Of a stretch of 42,072 nt of DNA, positions 23,728 through 31,587 are shown piece by piece. Origin of the DNA: an uncultured Pelagibacteraceae bacterium (lineage in GTDB: Bacteria > Pseudomonadota > Alphaproteobacteria > Pelagibacterales > Pelagibacteraceae); assembly GCA_902633185.1 (NCBI GenBank), contig CACPFN010000010.1, positions 1-42,072 on the forward strand, written 5' to 3'. Position numbers and translations under genes: made by a program. Numbering within the stretch: the first letter of the stretch is position 1; each line of letters starts with the position of its first letter. The notes beneath the pieces were generated by a model. It did no database searches and was not told the origin of the DNA. It saw nothing but the letters and a program-made list of their open reading frames with translations.

Positions 23728-24633
23728 TTAATTTAATCCAATAAATCTTCTATTAGATTGCATTATCATACTATAATAAAAAATAGCTAAAAAAATAAAG
23801 AAGCCACCAATAATTGTATTAGTTGAAGGAATTTCATTTATTCCAAGCCATGGCAGCCAAACCCAAAATATTCCTCCTATTACTTCAGTCAAAGACAATA
23901 GCGTTAAATCAGCTGCAGGAATATGTTTAGACCCAATTGAATAAAGAATTAAGCCCATGCACACAAGTGTTCCATGAGTGGCAAATAATGCTTCATTTTT
24001 ATTTGAAGATAAGAAATTTGCATCGTTATTTAAAAGCATAACTGTTGAAAATAAAAAACAAAATAATCCTGCTATAGCAACAGTTGTAAACTTAGGAGTT
24101 TGTTTTCTCCATCTCAGACTTACTGAAAAAATTGAAAAACCTAGTGCAGATACTAATCCAAAAATTAGACCCATTAAAGAATTTTCTTCGGTATTACCGT
24201 AGGCCATTACTATTATACCAAATGCAGCGACTAAAATTGATATCCAAACTGTGATTGAAATTTTTTCTTTCAAAAATAGAAAACCAAGTAGCGCGGTTAT
24301 AAAAGGCATTGCAGCTAAACATAATAAAGTTACTGCTGCTGTCGTGTTAGTAATTGACCAAATAAAAGTTATCATTGCTGTTCCTAAACCGACACCACCT
24401 ATAATTCCAGATATCCCAATTTTAAAATAATTTTTATAAAATGAAATTCCTTCTTCCAGAAATAAGTAAACATTCAGCAATAAAAAAATAACAATGCCTC
24501 TTGCAAACAAGTATTGCCAAGGGACAGTTTCGGGTTGGTCTATATGTCTTACAACATATGGTCCAAATGACCAAAGTATGCCTGCAAATAAAACAATTGG
24601 AATAGCTACTTTAGGATTTTTTAAATCAGGCAT
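23728..24633 (-). CDS. EamA/DMT-family transporter (amidinotransferase operon)
   Basis: A 301-residue ten-helix membrane protein with two EamA repeats. The N-terminal IPIVLFAGILWSFGPYVVRHI helix, TAAVTLLCLAAMPFITALLGFLFLKEKI in repeat one and LTEVIGGIFWVWLPWLGINEIPSTNTIIGGFFIF in repeat two are typical. It is the first gene of the transporter-amidinotransferase-ltaE operon and probably moves a substrate or product of those enzymes, such as a guanidino compound, arginine or threonine; that is inference. It diverges from the SufU-like gene over 47 bases. Confidence 0.82.
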   Translation of the reverse strand: MPDLKNPKVAIPIVLFAGILWSFGPYVVRHIDQPETVPWQYLFARGIVIFLLLNVYLFLEEGISFYKNYFKIGISGIIGGVGLGTAMITFIWSITNTTAAVTLLCLAAMPFITALLGFLFLKEKISITVWISILVAAFGIIVMAYGNTEENSLMGLIFGLVSALGFSIFSVSLRWRKQTPKFTTVAIAGLFCFLFSTVMLLNNDANFLSSNKNEALFATHGTLVCMGLILYSIGSKHIPAADLTLLSLTEVIGGIFWVWLPWLGINEIPSTNTIIGGFFIFLAIFYYSMIMQSNRRFIGLN

Positions 24634-24680
24634 AAATTAATTTATTTTTTATAAATTTTTAGTGATATTATTAAATAAAT

Positions 24681-25082
24681 ATGGATTTAGATATAATAAA
24701 AATTGCATCCGACACGACTAATAATAAAATATTGAAAGATTACACTCATAGATCGAAATATAAAAATAAAACTTGTGGCGATATAATTGAAATGAGAGTT
24801 AATATTAAGAAAAATATAATACAAGATATTGGGTATCAGACAAAATCCTGTGTTTACTGTCAAGCTTCTGCAAGCTTAATATCTCATAAACTTATCAAAA
24901 AAAGTAAAAATAAAATTAATTATTTATTAAAAAATCTTATCGATTATTTTGAAAATGAAATTAAACCTTTGCCAAAAAATCTAAATAAATTTAATAAATT
25001 GTTTAATAAAAAAAATATATCTAGAAAAAACTGTGTATTAATGCCATTAATTGCACTTAAGAAACTCAGCATTGATGAATAA
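24681..25082 (+). CDS. SufU/IscU-like iron-sulfur scaffold protein
   Basis: A 133-residue NifU N-terminal-domain protein. Cluster ligands of the family can be placed at Cys32 followed by Asp34 (KTCGD), Cys57 (SCVYCQASAS, the usual GCAIS-ASAS site) and Cys118 (RKNCVLMPLIALKKL). Cys60 replaces the usual Ser beside the second ligand. Such proteins hold nascent Fe-S clusters or activate the sulfurtransferase SufS. No other suf or isc genes are in the window. The HPP gene starts within its stop codon. Confidence 0.82.
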   Translation: MDLDIIKIASDTTNNKILKDYTHRSKYKNKTCGDIIEMRVNIKKNIIQDIGYQTKSCVYCQASASLISHKLIKKSKNKINYLLKNLIDYFENEIKPLPKNLNKFNKLFNKKNISRKNCVLMPLIALKKLSIDE

Positions 25083-25539
25083 TTTAGATATTAAAAAACC
25101 TGCTATCGCTGCAATATTTTCTACTATGACAATTGGGGTTTTGTCATTGCTTACTTATAAAACACCTTATGGATTATTTTTGATTGCTTCCTTTGGTTCT
25201 ACAATGGTTTTGCTTTATGGGTATCCAGAAAGTCCTTTTGCAAAACCTAAAAATATATTTTTTGGTCATTTTTTAACTTCACTTGTTGGTGTGATATTTG
25301 TGAATTTCGTTCCACTTCCGATATATATTATTATACCTGTTGCTGTTGGAATAGGTGTCGGATTAATGATTATTCTTAATGTAACCCACCCTCCTGCAGG
25401 AGGAAATCCTATAATTGTGATCATGGGGTCAGTTTCATTTGAATATTTAATTTCCCCAGTTATAAGCGGATCAATTATTGTGATAGTTTTCGGCATAATC
25501 TTGAATAAATTTATTGCTAAAAGGAATTACCCAAAATAA
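25075..25539 (+). CDS. HPP-family membrane protein
   Basis: A 154-residue protein with about four transmembrane helices and the family signature NVTHPPAGGNPIIVIMG near the C-terminus; KTPYGLFLIASFGSTMVLLYGYPESPFAKPKN is also typical. I prefer ATG 25075, which overlaps the preceding stop, over TTG 25051, which would extend the frame 8 residues into the SufU-like gene. HPP proteins have been linked to nitrite transport in plants and cyanobacteria, but bacterial members are mostly uncharacterised. A 94-base gap with the fdh promoter follows. Confidence 0.82.
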   Translation: MNNLDIKKPAIAAIFSTMTIGVLSLLTYKTPYGLFLIASFGSTMVLLYGYPESPFAKPKNIFFGHFLTSLVGVIFVNFVPLPIYIIIPVAVGIGVGLMIILNVTHPPAGGNPIIVIMGSVSFEYLISPVISGSIIVIVFGIILNKFIAKRNYPK

Positions 25540-25552
25540 ACACAATTTGTTT

Positions 25553-25628
25553 GCTAGTCCTATTTAACTTGTGCTAGTCTTTTCAAATAATAATTTATAA
25601 TTTAGCTTTAAGAAGCTAGTAATAGGAG
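25553..25628 (+). promoter_or_regulatory. fdh promoter with phased GCTAGTC repeats and ribosome binding site
   Basis: A perfect TATAAT is at 25596-25601. No -35 hexamer is present; at the -35 position (17-base spacer) lies GCTAGTC (25573-25579). An identical GCTAGTC is 20 bases upstream (25553-25559), and GCTAGT recurs at 25615-25620, 42 bases downstream of the middle copy. The spacings are near two and four helical turns. AGGAG at 25624-25628 is the ribosome binding site. This looks like an activator-dependent promoter, but the regulator is unknown. Confidence 0.45.
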
Positions 25629-25633
25629 TAAAA

Positions 25634-26833
25634 ATGAAAGTACTTTGTGTATTGTATGATGATCCAAAAGGAGGAATGCCTAAATCTTATCCTCTGTCGG
25701 ATTTACCAAAATTGGAGAAATATCCAGATGGAATGACATTGCCATCGCCTAAAGGAAGAGATTTTACACCAGGCCAATTACTTGGTTGTGTTTCAGGTGA
25801 ACTTGGTTTGAGAAAGTTTTTAGAGAGTAATGGACACGAGTTGATTGTTACTAACAGTAAAGATGGAGATGGATGTGAAGCGGATAAACATATTGTTGAT
25901 GCTGACATTGTTATCTCTCAACCATTTTTCCCTTATTATTTAACTAAAGAAAGAATCGCAAAAGCTAAAAACCTTAAGATGGCAATAACAGCAGGAATAG
26001 GTTCTGATCACGTTGATTTACAAGCAGCAATGGATAATAAAATTGATGTTGTTGAAGTAACTTTCTGTAATTCTAGATCAGTTGCTGAACACATAGTAAT
26101 GATGATTGTTTCAATGGTTAGAGATTATCACAATCAACATAGAATAGTTAATGAAGGTGGATGGAATATTGCAGATGCTGTTCAAAGAAGTTATGACGTT
26201 GAAGGAATGCATATAGGAACCGTTGCTGCTGGAAGGATCGGATTAGATGCACTTAGAAAAATGAAACCATTTGATGTTCATTTGCACTATTTTGACAGAC
26301 ATAAATTACCTGACAGTGTTGAAAAAGAACTAAACTTAACTTTTCATGAATCAGTGGAGTCTATGGTAAAAGTTTGCGACGTTGTTACAATTAATTGCCC
26401 ACTTCATCCTGAAACTGAAAATTTGTTTGATGATGAAATGATAAGTAAAATGAAAAAAGGAGCATACATAGTTAACACTGCAAGAGGTAAAATTTGTAAT
26501 CGAGATGCAATAGCTAAAGCCCTAAAAAGTGGACAGCTAAGTGGTTACGCAGGTGATGTATGGTTTCCACAGCCTGCTCCAAACGACCATGTATGGAGAA
26601 CAATGCCAAATCATGGAATGACACCTCACACTTCTGGTACATCTTTATCTGCTCAAGCAAGATATGCAGATGGTGTAAGAGAAATATTGGAATGTTTCTT
26701 TGAAGGAAAAGAAATTAGAAATCAATATTTGATCGTAAAAGATGGCCAATTAGCAGGAATGGGTGCGCATTCTTACAGTAAAGGGTCTGCAACTAGTGGA
26801 TCAGAAGAAGCTGCTAAATATCAAAAAAAATAA
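25634..26833 (+). CDS. fdh: NAD-dependent formate dehydrogenase (2-hydroxyacid dehydrogenase family)
   Basis: A 399-residue enzyme oxidising formate to CO2 with NAD. It aligns without gaps to the numbering of the well-studied Pseudomonas sp. 101 enzyme: Pro97 (QPFFPYY), Asn146 (CNSRSV), Asp221 (NAD-type DRHK), Arg284 (NTARGK) and His332 (PHTSGTSLSAQARYA). The NAD-binding motif is AAGRIGLDAL. Asp221 suggests NAD rather than NADP. It is a one-gene transcript between a repeat-containing promoter and a strong hairpin. In SAR11 it completes oxidation of methyl and formyl groups, including carbon from glycine cleavage. Confidence 0.95.
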   Translation: MKVLCVLYDDPKGGMPKSYPLSDLPKLEKYPDGMTLPSPKGRDFTPGQLLGCVSGELGLRKFLESNGHELIVTNSKDGDGCEADKHIVDADIVISQPFFPYYLTKERIAKAKNLKMAITAGIGSDHVDLQAAMDNKIDVVEVTFCNSRSVAEHIVMMIVSMVRDYHNQHRIVNEGGWNIADAVQRSYDVEGMHIGTVAAGRIGLDALRKMKPFDVHLHYFDRHKLPDSVEKELNLTFHESVESMVKVCDVVTINCPLHPETENLFDDEMISKMKKGAYIVNTARGKICNRDAIAKALKSGQLSGYAGDVWFPQPAPNDHVWRTMPNHGMTPHTSGTSLSAQARYADGVREILECFFEGKEIRNQYLIVKDGQLAGMGAHSYSKGSATSGSEEAAKYQKK

Positions 26834-26841
26834 AATAGATT

Positions 26842-26882
26842 TATTAAAGGTATGCTACTTAAATAAGTAGCTACCTTTAATA
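26842..26882 (+). terminator. Long hairpin after fdh
   Basis: The arm at 26842-26860 pairs with 26865-26882: 18 base pairs, one bulged T at 26853, and a 4-base AAAT loop. It is followed by no T run, so it may act as an RNA-stabilising or processing end, or as a terminator for fdh. It lies 37 bases before the msrA start. Confidence 0.65.
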
Positions 26883-26919
26883 CCATAGATTTAAACCCTC
26901 ATTATTATATATTTTGTAT

Positions 26920-27492
26920 ATGAGGTTATTTTATTACTTTTTTTTATTATTTCTTATCTCGACATCATTCTCTCATTCAAAAGATAAAGCGTATTTTGCA
27001 GGAGGTTGCTTCTGGTGCATGGAAGAGTCTTTTGAAATGTTGGAAGGTGTAGAAGAAGTTATATCTGGTTACTCAGGAGGGATCACGGCTAATCCAACAT
27101 ATAGGGAAGTCACTTATGGAGATACTGGTCATTTTGAGGTTGTTGAAATAATTTATGACAAAGAGAAAATATCCTATAAAGAACTCTTAAAAAATTTCTG
27201 GCTTAATATTGATCCATTTGATGCTTATGGCCAGTTTTGCGATAAAGGATACAGCTACAGATCTGTAGCATTTTATGAAAACGATTATCAGAAAGATTTA
27301 ATTGATAAAGATATAAAAAGATTAGAAAAGAAATTTAAAAAAAAGGTAGTCACATATGTTAAAGAATTTGAGATTTTTTACAAAGCAGAGGATAAACATC
27401 AAGATTACTATCAAGTATATTTAGAAAATTATTTAAAATATAAGAAAGCATGCAAAAGAGAGAGAATACTTGATATTATTTGGGGATCATAA
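26920..27492 (+). CDS. msrA: Peptide-methionine (S)-S-oxide reductase MsrA, apparently exported
   Basis: A 190-residue protein from ATG 26920; a TTG two codons earlier is less likely. Residues 1-20 form a hydrophobic signal sequence (MRLFYYFFLLFLISTSFSHS) before the mature MsrA domain. The catalytic GGCFWCMEESFE motif (Cys30) is followed by GYSGG, YGDTGHFEVVEIIYD, DPFDAYGQFCDKGYSYRS and KHQDYYQ, all family hallmarks. It reduces methionine-S-sulfoxide in proteins. Signal sequences on both MsrA and MsrB suggest repair outside the cytoplasm. Four bases separate it from the next gene. Confidence 0.92.
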   Translation: MRLFYYFFLLFLISTSFSHSKDKAYFAGGCFWCMEESFEMLEGVEEVISGYSGGITANPTYREVTYGDTGHFEVVEIIYDKEKISYKELLKNFWLNIDPFDAYGQFCDKGYSYRSVAFYENDYQKDLIDKDIKRLEKKFKKKVVTYVKEFEIFYKAEDKHQDYYQVYLENYLKYKKACKRERILDIIWGS

Positions 27493-27495
27493 TTA

Positions 27496-28503
27496 ATGCC
27501 TGTAACAAGCAAATTTGTAGCTTTAAAAAACTATATCCCTACAGGTTTACCAAAAGAAACTGACTTTGAAATAAAAACTAAGGAGATATCTTTAGATACT
27601 AAGAACAATATATTGGTTTTAAATTTATGGATTTCAGTTGATCCTTATATGAGGGCAAGGATGACTGAAAGAAAAAACTATAAACCACCCTTTAATATTG
27701 GTGAAGAGATGGAAGGTTATGCTTTAGGTATAGTTAAAGAGTCTAAAGACAAAAATTTTAAAGAAGGAGATATTGTTTTTAGTAATTTCGGAATGAGAGA
27801 TTACTTTGTTTGTAATTCCAATGATCTAAAAAAAATTGAGCCAATGAATATTCCTATACAAACATATCTGGGTCCACTTGGAATGACAGGTCATACAGCT
27901 TATATAGGACTTTTTAAACATGGTGAATTAAAACCAGGTCAAACAATCCTTGTTTCTTCAGCTGGAGGTAGTGTTGGATCTACTGTTTGTCAAATTGCAA
28001 AAAATATGGGTTGTAAAGTAATTGCAAGTACAGGATCTGATGAAAAAGTTAAATGGCTGAAAAATGATTTAAAAATTGATCATGTGTTTAACTATAAAAA
28101 AATTGAAAATCTTGTTTTGCATCTTAAAGAAGTTTGTCCCGAAGGATTTGATTTATATTTTGATAATGTAGGTGGTGATTTCTTAGAGTCAGCTATTTTT
28201 CAAATGAAGAACTTTGGAAGAATTGTAATTTGTGGAAGGATATCCCAAATGAATGCAACTAATCCTGGCTCTGGTTTAAAAAATATGGCTCATGTTCTTG
28301 TAAAAAGACTAACTATTAAAGGTTTTATAATTTTTGATCATGAAGATGATCGAGAACAGTTTGAAACCGATATGGCTAAATGGCTACTAGAAGATAAAAT
28401 TAAATTTAAAGAAACTGTTTACGAGGGTATAGAAAATACGCCAAAATCATTCATTGATTTATTAGAAGGTAAAAACATAGGAAAAATGCTTGTAAAAATT
28501 TAA
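27496..28503 (+). CDS. Zinc-independent MDR oxidoreductase (CurA/leukotriene B4 dehydrogenase-like)
   Basis: A 335-residue NADP-dependent medium-chain reductase. VDPYMRARM near residue 55 and GPLGMTGHTAYIGL are hallmarks of the double-bond reductase branch; the NADP motif is SSAGGSVGSTVCQIAK; FDLYFDNVGGDFLESAI and GRIVICGRISQMN follow. No zinc ligands are seen. Relatives reduce alpha,beta-unsaturated aldehydes and ketones (YncB/CurA, LTB4DH), so detoxification of lipid-oxidation products is a reasonable guess. It follows msrA at 4 bases. Confidence 0.85.
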   Translation: MPVTSKFVALKNYIPTGLPKETDFEIKTKEISLDTKNNILVLNLWISVDPYMRARMTERKNYKPPFNIGEEMEGYALGIVKESKDKNFKEGDIVFSNFGMRDYFVCNSNDLKKIEPMNIPIQTYLGPLGMTGHTAYIGLFKHGELKPGQTILVSSAGGSVGSTVCQIAKNMGCKVIASTGSDEKVKWLKNDLKIDHVFNYKKIENLVLHLKEVCPEGFDLYFDNVGGDFLESAIFQMKNFGRIVICGRISQMNATNPGSGLKNMAHVLVKRLTIKGFIIFDHEDDREQFETDMAKWLLEDKIKFKETVYEGIENTPKSFIDLLEGKNIGKMLVKI

Positions 28504-28514
28504 TTAGAATTTTT

Positions 28515-28685
28515 ATGAAGTTTTTAAAGAAATTTTATAGACCCTTTTTATTAACCTATATTTTTTTGAGTATAGCTATCAGTTTTTATCCATCATTTGA
28601 TTTTTACTCACTAAAAGGTCAAATTCTTATAATTGCCGTATCTTTTTTTAATGGGATGATGGGAGTTTACGTAAAAAAATTATAA
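28515..28685 (+). CDS. Small two-helix membrane protein (56 aa)
   Basis: ATG 28515 opens a 56-residue frame ending at TAA 28685, 11 bases after the MDR gene. It has a basic start (MKFLKKFYRP), a first helix LLTYIFLSIAISFYPSF, a short linker YSLKGQ, a second helix ILIIAVSFFNGMMGVYV, and a KKL end. Without it the gap before the convergent FAD gene would be about 176 bases, unusually large for this genome. The last 6 bases overlap that gene. No family recognised. Confidence 0.65.
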   Translation: MKFLKKFYRPFLLTYIFLSIAISFYPSFDFYSLKGQILIIAVSFFNGMMGVYVKKL

Positions 28686-29783
28686 GACGTAGGGCTCGGG
28701 TCTTGCAGAACTATTTAATACTCTTTCGACTGCGAAAACACTAATATCTATAGTTTGATAACTGCCTGTAGTTATTAATTCAGTTAGAGCTCTACCAATT
28801 CCTGGTGCTTGCATTAAACCTCTGCCAGTAAATCCTGAGGCCATGTAAACATTTTCATATTTTGGATGTTTTCCAACTACAGCATTATTATCTAATTTGT
28901 TACAATCATAATATCCAGCCCATCCACCTGTTAATTTGAGTTCTTCAAATGCTGGTATTCTTTTTGCAAGAGCAGGCCAAACTAATTCTTCAAAATCATT
29001 CCATGCAGGTTCGAGATCTTCTGCATCAAAAACTGAAATTGGAGAACCTGCTAAATATTCTTTTCCTTCTGGTCGCCAATATACTCCTGTTGTTAGATCC
29101 CCGGATAATGGCATCTCTGGAATATGCTTAGGACATTTAACTCTAAAGACTGTATGTTTTTGAGGTACTACAGGAATATCTTCAAGTAGTTCCTTAGTCC
29201 AGCATCCAGCTGCGGAAATAATTGTCTTTGCATTAATTTCAGATAGGCTCTTAACCTCTCCCTTAATAAATTCTGCCCCAAGATCAATTGCTTTATGCTT
29301 TAAAGCGCTATGAAATAAAAATGGATCAATCCATCCCTCACTCTTGTTATCAGTAAATGTTGCAGTTTCAATTCCTTCCTCATTAATGTAAGGAAAATAG
29401 TTTTTCAATTCAGAACCTTTAATATTTTTTGTACCCGCTTCACATTCTTTATGATTTTCTAAAGCTCTGTATTGCTCTTCTGCATGATCTGGTCCAAACA
29501 TTAGAAGATATCCATTGGGCACCATGCTAGCTGTTGGATTTGGATTTTTTTCAGTTTTCAATAATTCTGGTATTTGAAATATAAATTCCCTTGCAAATTT
29601 TCCTAAAAGAATATTTTCTTTTTGAAAAAACTGTCGTCTAAATCCACCAAGTGATAATGGGAATGATGCAGTTTTATAAGTTGGATCCCTTTCAATGACT
29701 TTTACTTTTCTGCCTTCTTTAGACATAAAGTATGCAGTTGCAGCTCCAATTATACCACCACCTACTATTACAACATCATCCAT
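28680..29783 (-). CDS. FAD-dependent oxidoreductase, DAO family (FOXRED1-like)
   Basis: A 367-residue flavoprotein. The FAD motif VVIVGGGIIGAATAYF is at residues 4-19, followed by ERDPTYKTASFPLSLGGFRRQFF. The C-terminal YDCNKLDNNAVVGKHPKYENVYMASGFTGRGLMQAPGIGRALTELI is typical of the sarcosine oxidase/D-amino acid oxidase superfamily and looks closest to FOXRED1-like members. These oxidise N-methyl or secondary amines or serve respiratory-complex assembly; the substrate is not assignable. It is one base downstream of tspO in the same direction. Confidence 0.8.
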   Translation of the reverse strand: MDDVVIVGGGIIGAATAYFMSKEGRKVKVIERDPTYKTASFPLSLGGFRRQFFQKENILLGKFAREFIFQIPELLKTEKNPNPTASMVPNGYLLMFGPDHAEEQYRALENHKECEAGTKNIKGSELKNYFPYINEEGIETATFTDNKSEGWIDPFLFHSALKHKAIDLGAEFIKGEVKSLSEINAKTIISAAGCWTKELLEDIPVVPQKHTVFRVKCPKHIPEMPLSGDLTTGVYWRPEGKEYLAGSPISVFDAEDLEPAWNDFEELVWPALAKRIPAFEELKLTGGWAGYYDCNKLDNNAVVGKHPKYENVYMASGFTGRGLMQAPGIGRALTELITTGSYQTIDISVFAVERVLNSSARPEPYVL

Positions 29784-29784
29784 A

Positions 29785-30252
29785 TTAGTTTATCAAAAAA
29801 ATGTTTATATTTAAAAGCAATGCAAAACAACACCATAACAAATATGGAATCATCAAGTACATGCTTAATTGACTTATATTCTTATATTTAAATACCAATA
29901 AAACAATAAATATAATTAACACAACAAGATTTAAAATTGCTAAAGAAATATTATGGAAACCAAAGAAAACAACACTCCAAGTTGTATTAAAAAAAAGATG
30001 AATGAAATATAAAAAAACAATATTTAAATTTTTTGTGTTTTTATGCCACGCATTCCATATGGCTATTGTCATAAATAAATAAAGTAATGTCCATACTGGC
30101 CCAAATATCCAATCTGGTGGATTGTATTGAGGTTTAGATAAATTTGAATACCAAGGTTCTTTAAAATTTATAGTAACCAAACCTCCAATAAATGAAGCTG
30201 AAAACGTAGTAATTGCAAAGAGAATAAAAGATAAAATTTTATTTTTTAGCAT
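29785..30252 (-). CDS. tspO: TspO/MBR family protein
   Basis: A 155-residue membrane protein with five predicted helices. The family signature WYSNLSKPQYNPPDWIFGPVWTLLYLFMTIAIWNAW (residues about 34-69) is clear, as is NTTWSVVFFGFHN. TspO binds porphyrins and steroids and modulates tetrapyrrole or stress responses in Rhodobacter. It starts only 24 bases from the divergent short-chain dehydrogenase; a possible -10 box (TATAGT on the minus strand) ends about 7 bases before the ATG, so the message would be nearly leaderless. Confidence 0.93.
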   Translation of the reverse strand: MLKNKILSFILFAITTFSASFIGGLVTINFKEPWYSNLSKPQYNPPDWIFGPVWTLLYLFMTIAIWNAWHKNTKNLNIVFLYFIHLFFNTTWSVVFFGFHNISLAILNLVVLIIFIVLLVFKYKNISQLSMYLMIPYLLWCCFALLLNINIFLIN

Positions 30253-30258
30253 TTAAGT

Positions 30259-30266
30259 ACTATACA
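30259..30266. promoter_or_regulatory. Possible shared -10 core of the divergent tspO/SDR promoters
   Basis: In the 24-base gap, TATACA (30261-30266, plus) and TATAGT (30264 to 30259, minus) share the bases TATA. Starts of transcription would fall about 4 bases before the SDR ATG and at or next to the tspO ATG. Neither side shows a good -35 box. Confidence 0.35.
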
Positions 30267-30276
30267 GCAGTTAAAT

Positions 30277-31035
30277 ATGAATAAAAAAGTAATTTGGATC
30301 ACCGGCGGAAGTACAGGAATTGGCAAAGCACTTGCGTTAAAATTTGCTAATAATGGATGGACAGTTGCTATTTCTGCAAGAAGAGAAAATTTATTAAAAG
30401 AAATCGAAGATAAGCATCAAAATATTAAATCTTTTCCACTTGATGTAAATGATAAGGAAAAGTGTAAGTCTGTTTTTGAAAATATAAAAAAGGAACTTGG
30501 TGACATCGAAATTTGTTTTTTTTCTACGGGAACTTGGGATCCAAAAAAAGAAAAAGAAATTGATGTAGAGCAAATTGAAAACGTATTTAAAGTAAATTTT
30601 TTTGGAACATTAAATTGTATAAAAGCAGTTGAAACTCATTTTCGAGAGAGAGGAAAAGGTATTATTACCATTGTATCTTCGATTGCAGGATACAAAGGCT
30701 TACCTAACTCAAGTGGCTATGGACCATCAAAAGCTGCTTTAAGTAATCTTGCTGAAAGTTTACATTTTGATTTTGGAAGATATGGTGTGAGGGTTTGTTT
30801 AGTTTCTCCAGGTTTTATCAAAACACCAATGACTGATAAGAATGATTTTAAGATGCCTTTTCTAAAAACTCCAGAATTCTCGGCAGACAAAATTTATGAT
30901 GGGCTTATTAATGGTTCTAATTTTGAAATACACTACCCAAAAGAATTAACTTTGATCCTTAAATTTTTAAAAATAATACCTGATCGATTATATTTTTATT
31001 TAATACGGAAATTAACTAAATTACAAAAAAAATAA
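30277..31035 (+). CDS. Short-chain dehydrogenase/reductase
   Basis: A 252-residue classical SDR. The cofactor motif TGGSTGIGKALA is at about residues 8-19. SARRE after strand 2 suggests NADP. The active site is the Ser of TIVSSIAG and YGPSK, with SPGFIKTPMT after it. The C-terminal end has a hydrophobic-basic stretch (LILKFLKIIPDRLYFYLIRKL). It ends 2 bases from the convergent lipid-modification operon. SDRs often occur in CFA/DUF1365 clusters, so its substrate may be a lipid, but this is inference. Confidence 0.85.
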   Translation: MNKKVIWITGGSTGIGKALALKFANNGWTVAISARRENLLKEIEDKHQNIKSFPLDVNDKEKCKSVFENIKKELGDIEICFFSTGTWDPKKEKEIDVEQIENVFKVNFFGTLNCIKAVETHFRERGKGIITIVSSIAGYKGLPNSSGYGPSKAALSNLAESLHFDFGRYGVRVCLVSPGFIKTPMTDKNDFKMPFLKTPEFSADKIYDGLINGSNFEIHYPKELTLILKFLKIIPDRLYFYLIRKLTKLQKK

Positions 31036-31037
31036 AA

Positions 31038-31586
31038 TTAATCTTTAACAAACATCACAGTCAACTCTGCAACTTTAATTCCAAATTTTGTCATCTTAGC
31101 TCTGTTGATAGCTACTCTTTCATCTTGCATAAATATCCAATCATCAAAAGTAATTTTGATATTTTTTCCTTTCACAGGAACTAACAAAACATACTCAAAT
31201 TTAAATGCTGGGCCATATGAATACCCCCTAGCCTTACCAACTACATCGCCTGCAGTTCCCTCGTAATTATGTTCATCAATTTTATCTATTACCCATTGCC
31301 TATTTTGTATTTCACCATCATTCCAAATAAATTTTTCGTCTAATATAAGTTGTTTGCCATCCCATTTACCGTCTAGGTCTGCTGAAAATTGTCTTGTAAC
31401 TTTACCTGATCTGTTTTGGAGTATACCCCAAGCTTTGACGTTTCCGCTTAAATATTCTTCAATTATTAGTCTTGGTTTTTGATCTTTAAAATCTTCTGGT
31501 TTCATAGATTGATTATTTATACAGCTTGTAATTAATCCTGTGAAAATTATCAATAAAAATACTTTAAAAAATTTTTTGTTAATCAT
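31038..31586 (-). CDS. DUF3833-family lipoprotein
   Basis: A 182-residue protein with a lipoprotein signal: basic start MINKKFFK, hydrophobic core, and lipobox LITSC with the lipidated Cys at 22. The rest, with FKDQKPRLIIEEYLSGNVKAWGILQNRSGKV and WDGKQLILDEKFIWNDGE, fits DUF3833, a family found beside CFA-synthase-like genes. It is last in the four-gene lipid-modification operon, one base after the CFA-like gene. Probably sits on the periplasmic face of a membrane; function unknown. Confidence 0.82.
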   Translation of the reverse strand: MINKKFFKVFLLIIFTGLITSCINNQSMKPEDFKDQKPRLIIEEYLSGNVKAWGILQNRSGKVTRQFSADLDGKWDGKQLILDEKFIWNDGEIQNRQWVIDKIDEHNYEGTAGDVVGKARGYSYGPAFKFEYVLLVPVKGKNIKITFDDWIFMQDERVAINRAKMTKFGIKVAELTVMFVKD

Positions 31587-31587
31587 A

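Noticed and set aside
25051-25074. TTG start for the HPP protein inside the SufU-like gene
   Set aside because: ATG 25075 overlaps the preceding stop directly and begins just before the first helix; the extra residues come from the other gene's frame region.
26842-26882. The fdh hairpin as part of a repeat family or CRISPR unit
   Set aside because: The sequence is not repeated elsewhere that I can see in the window; there is no spacer-repeat pattern or cas gene.
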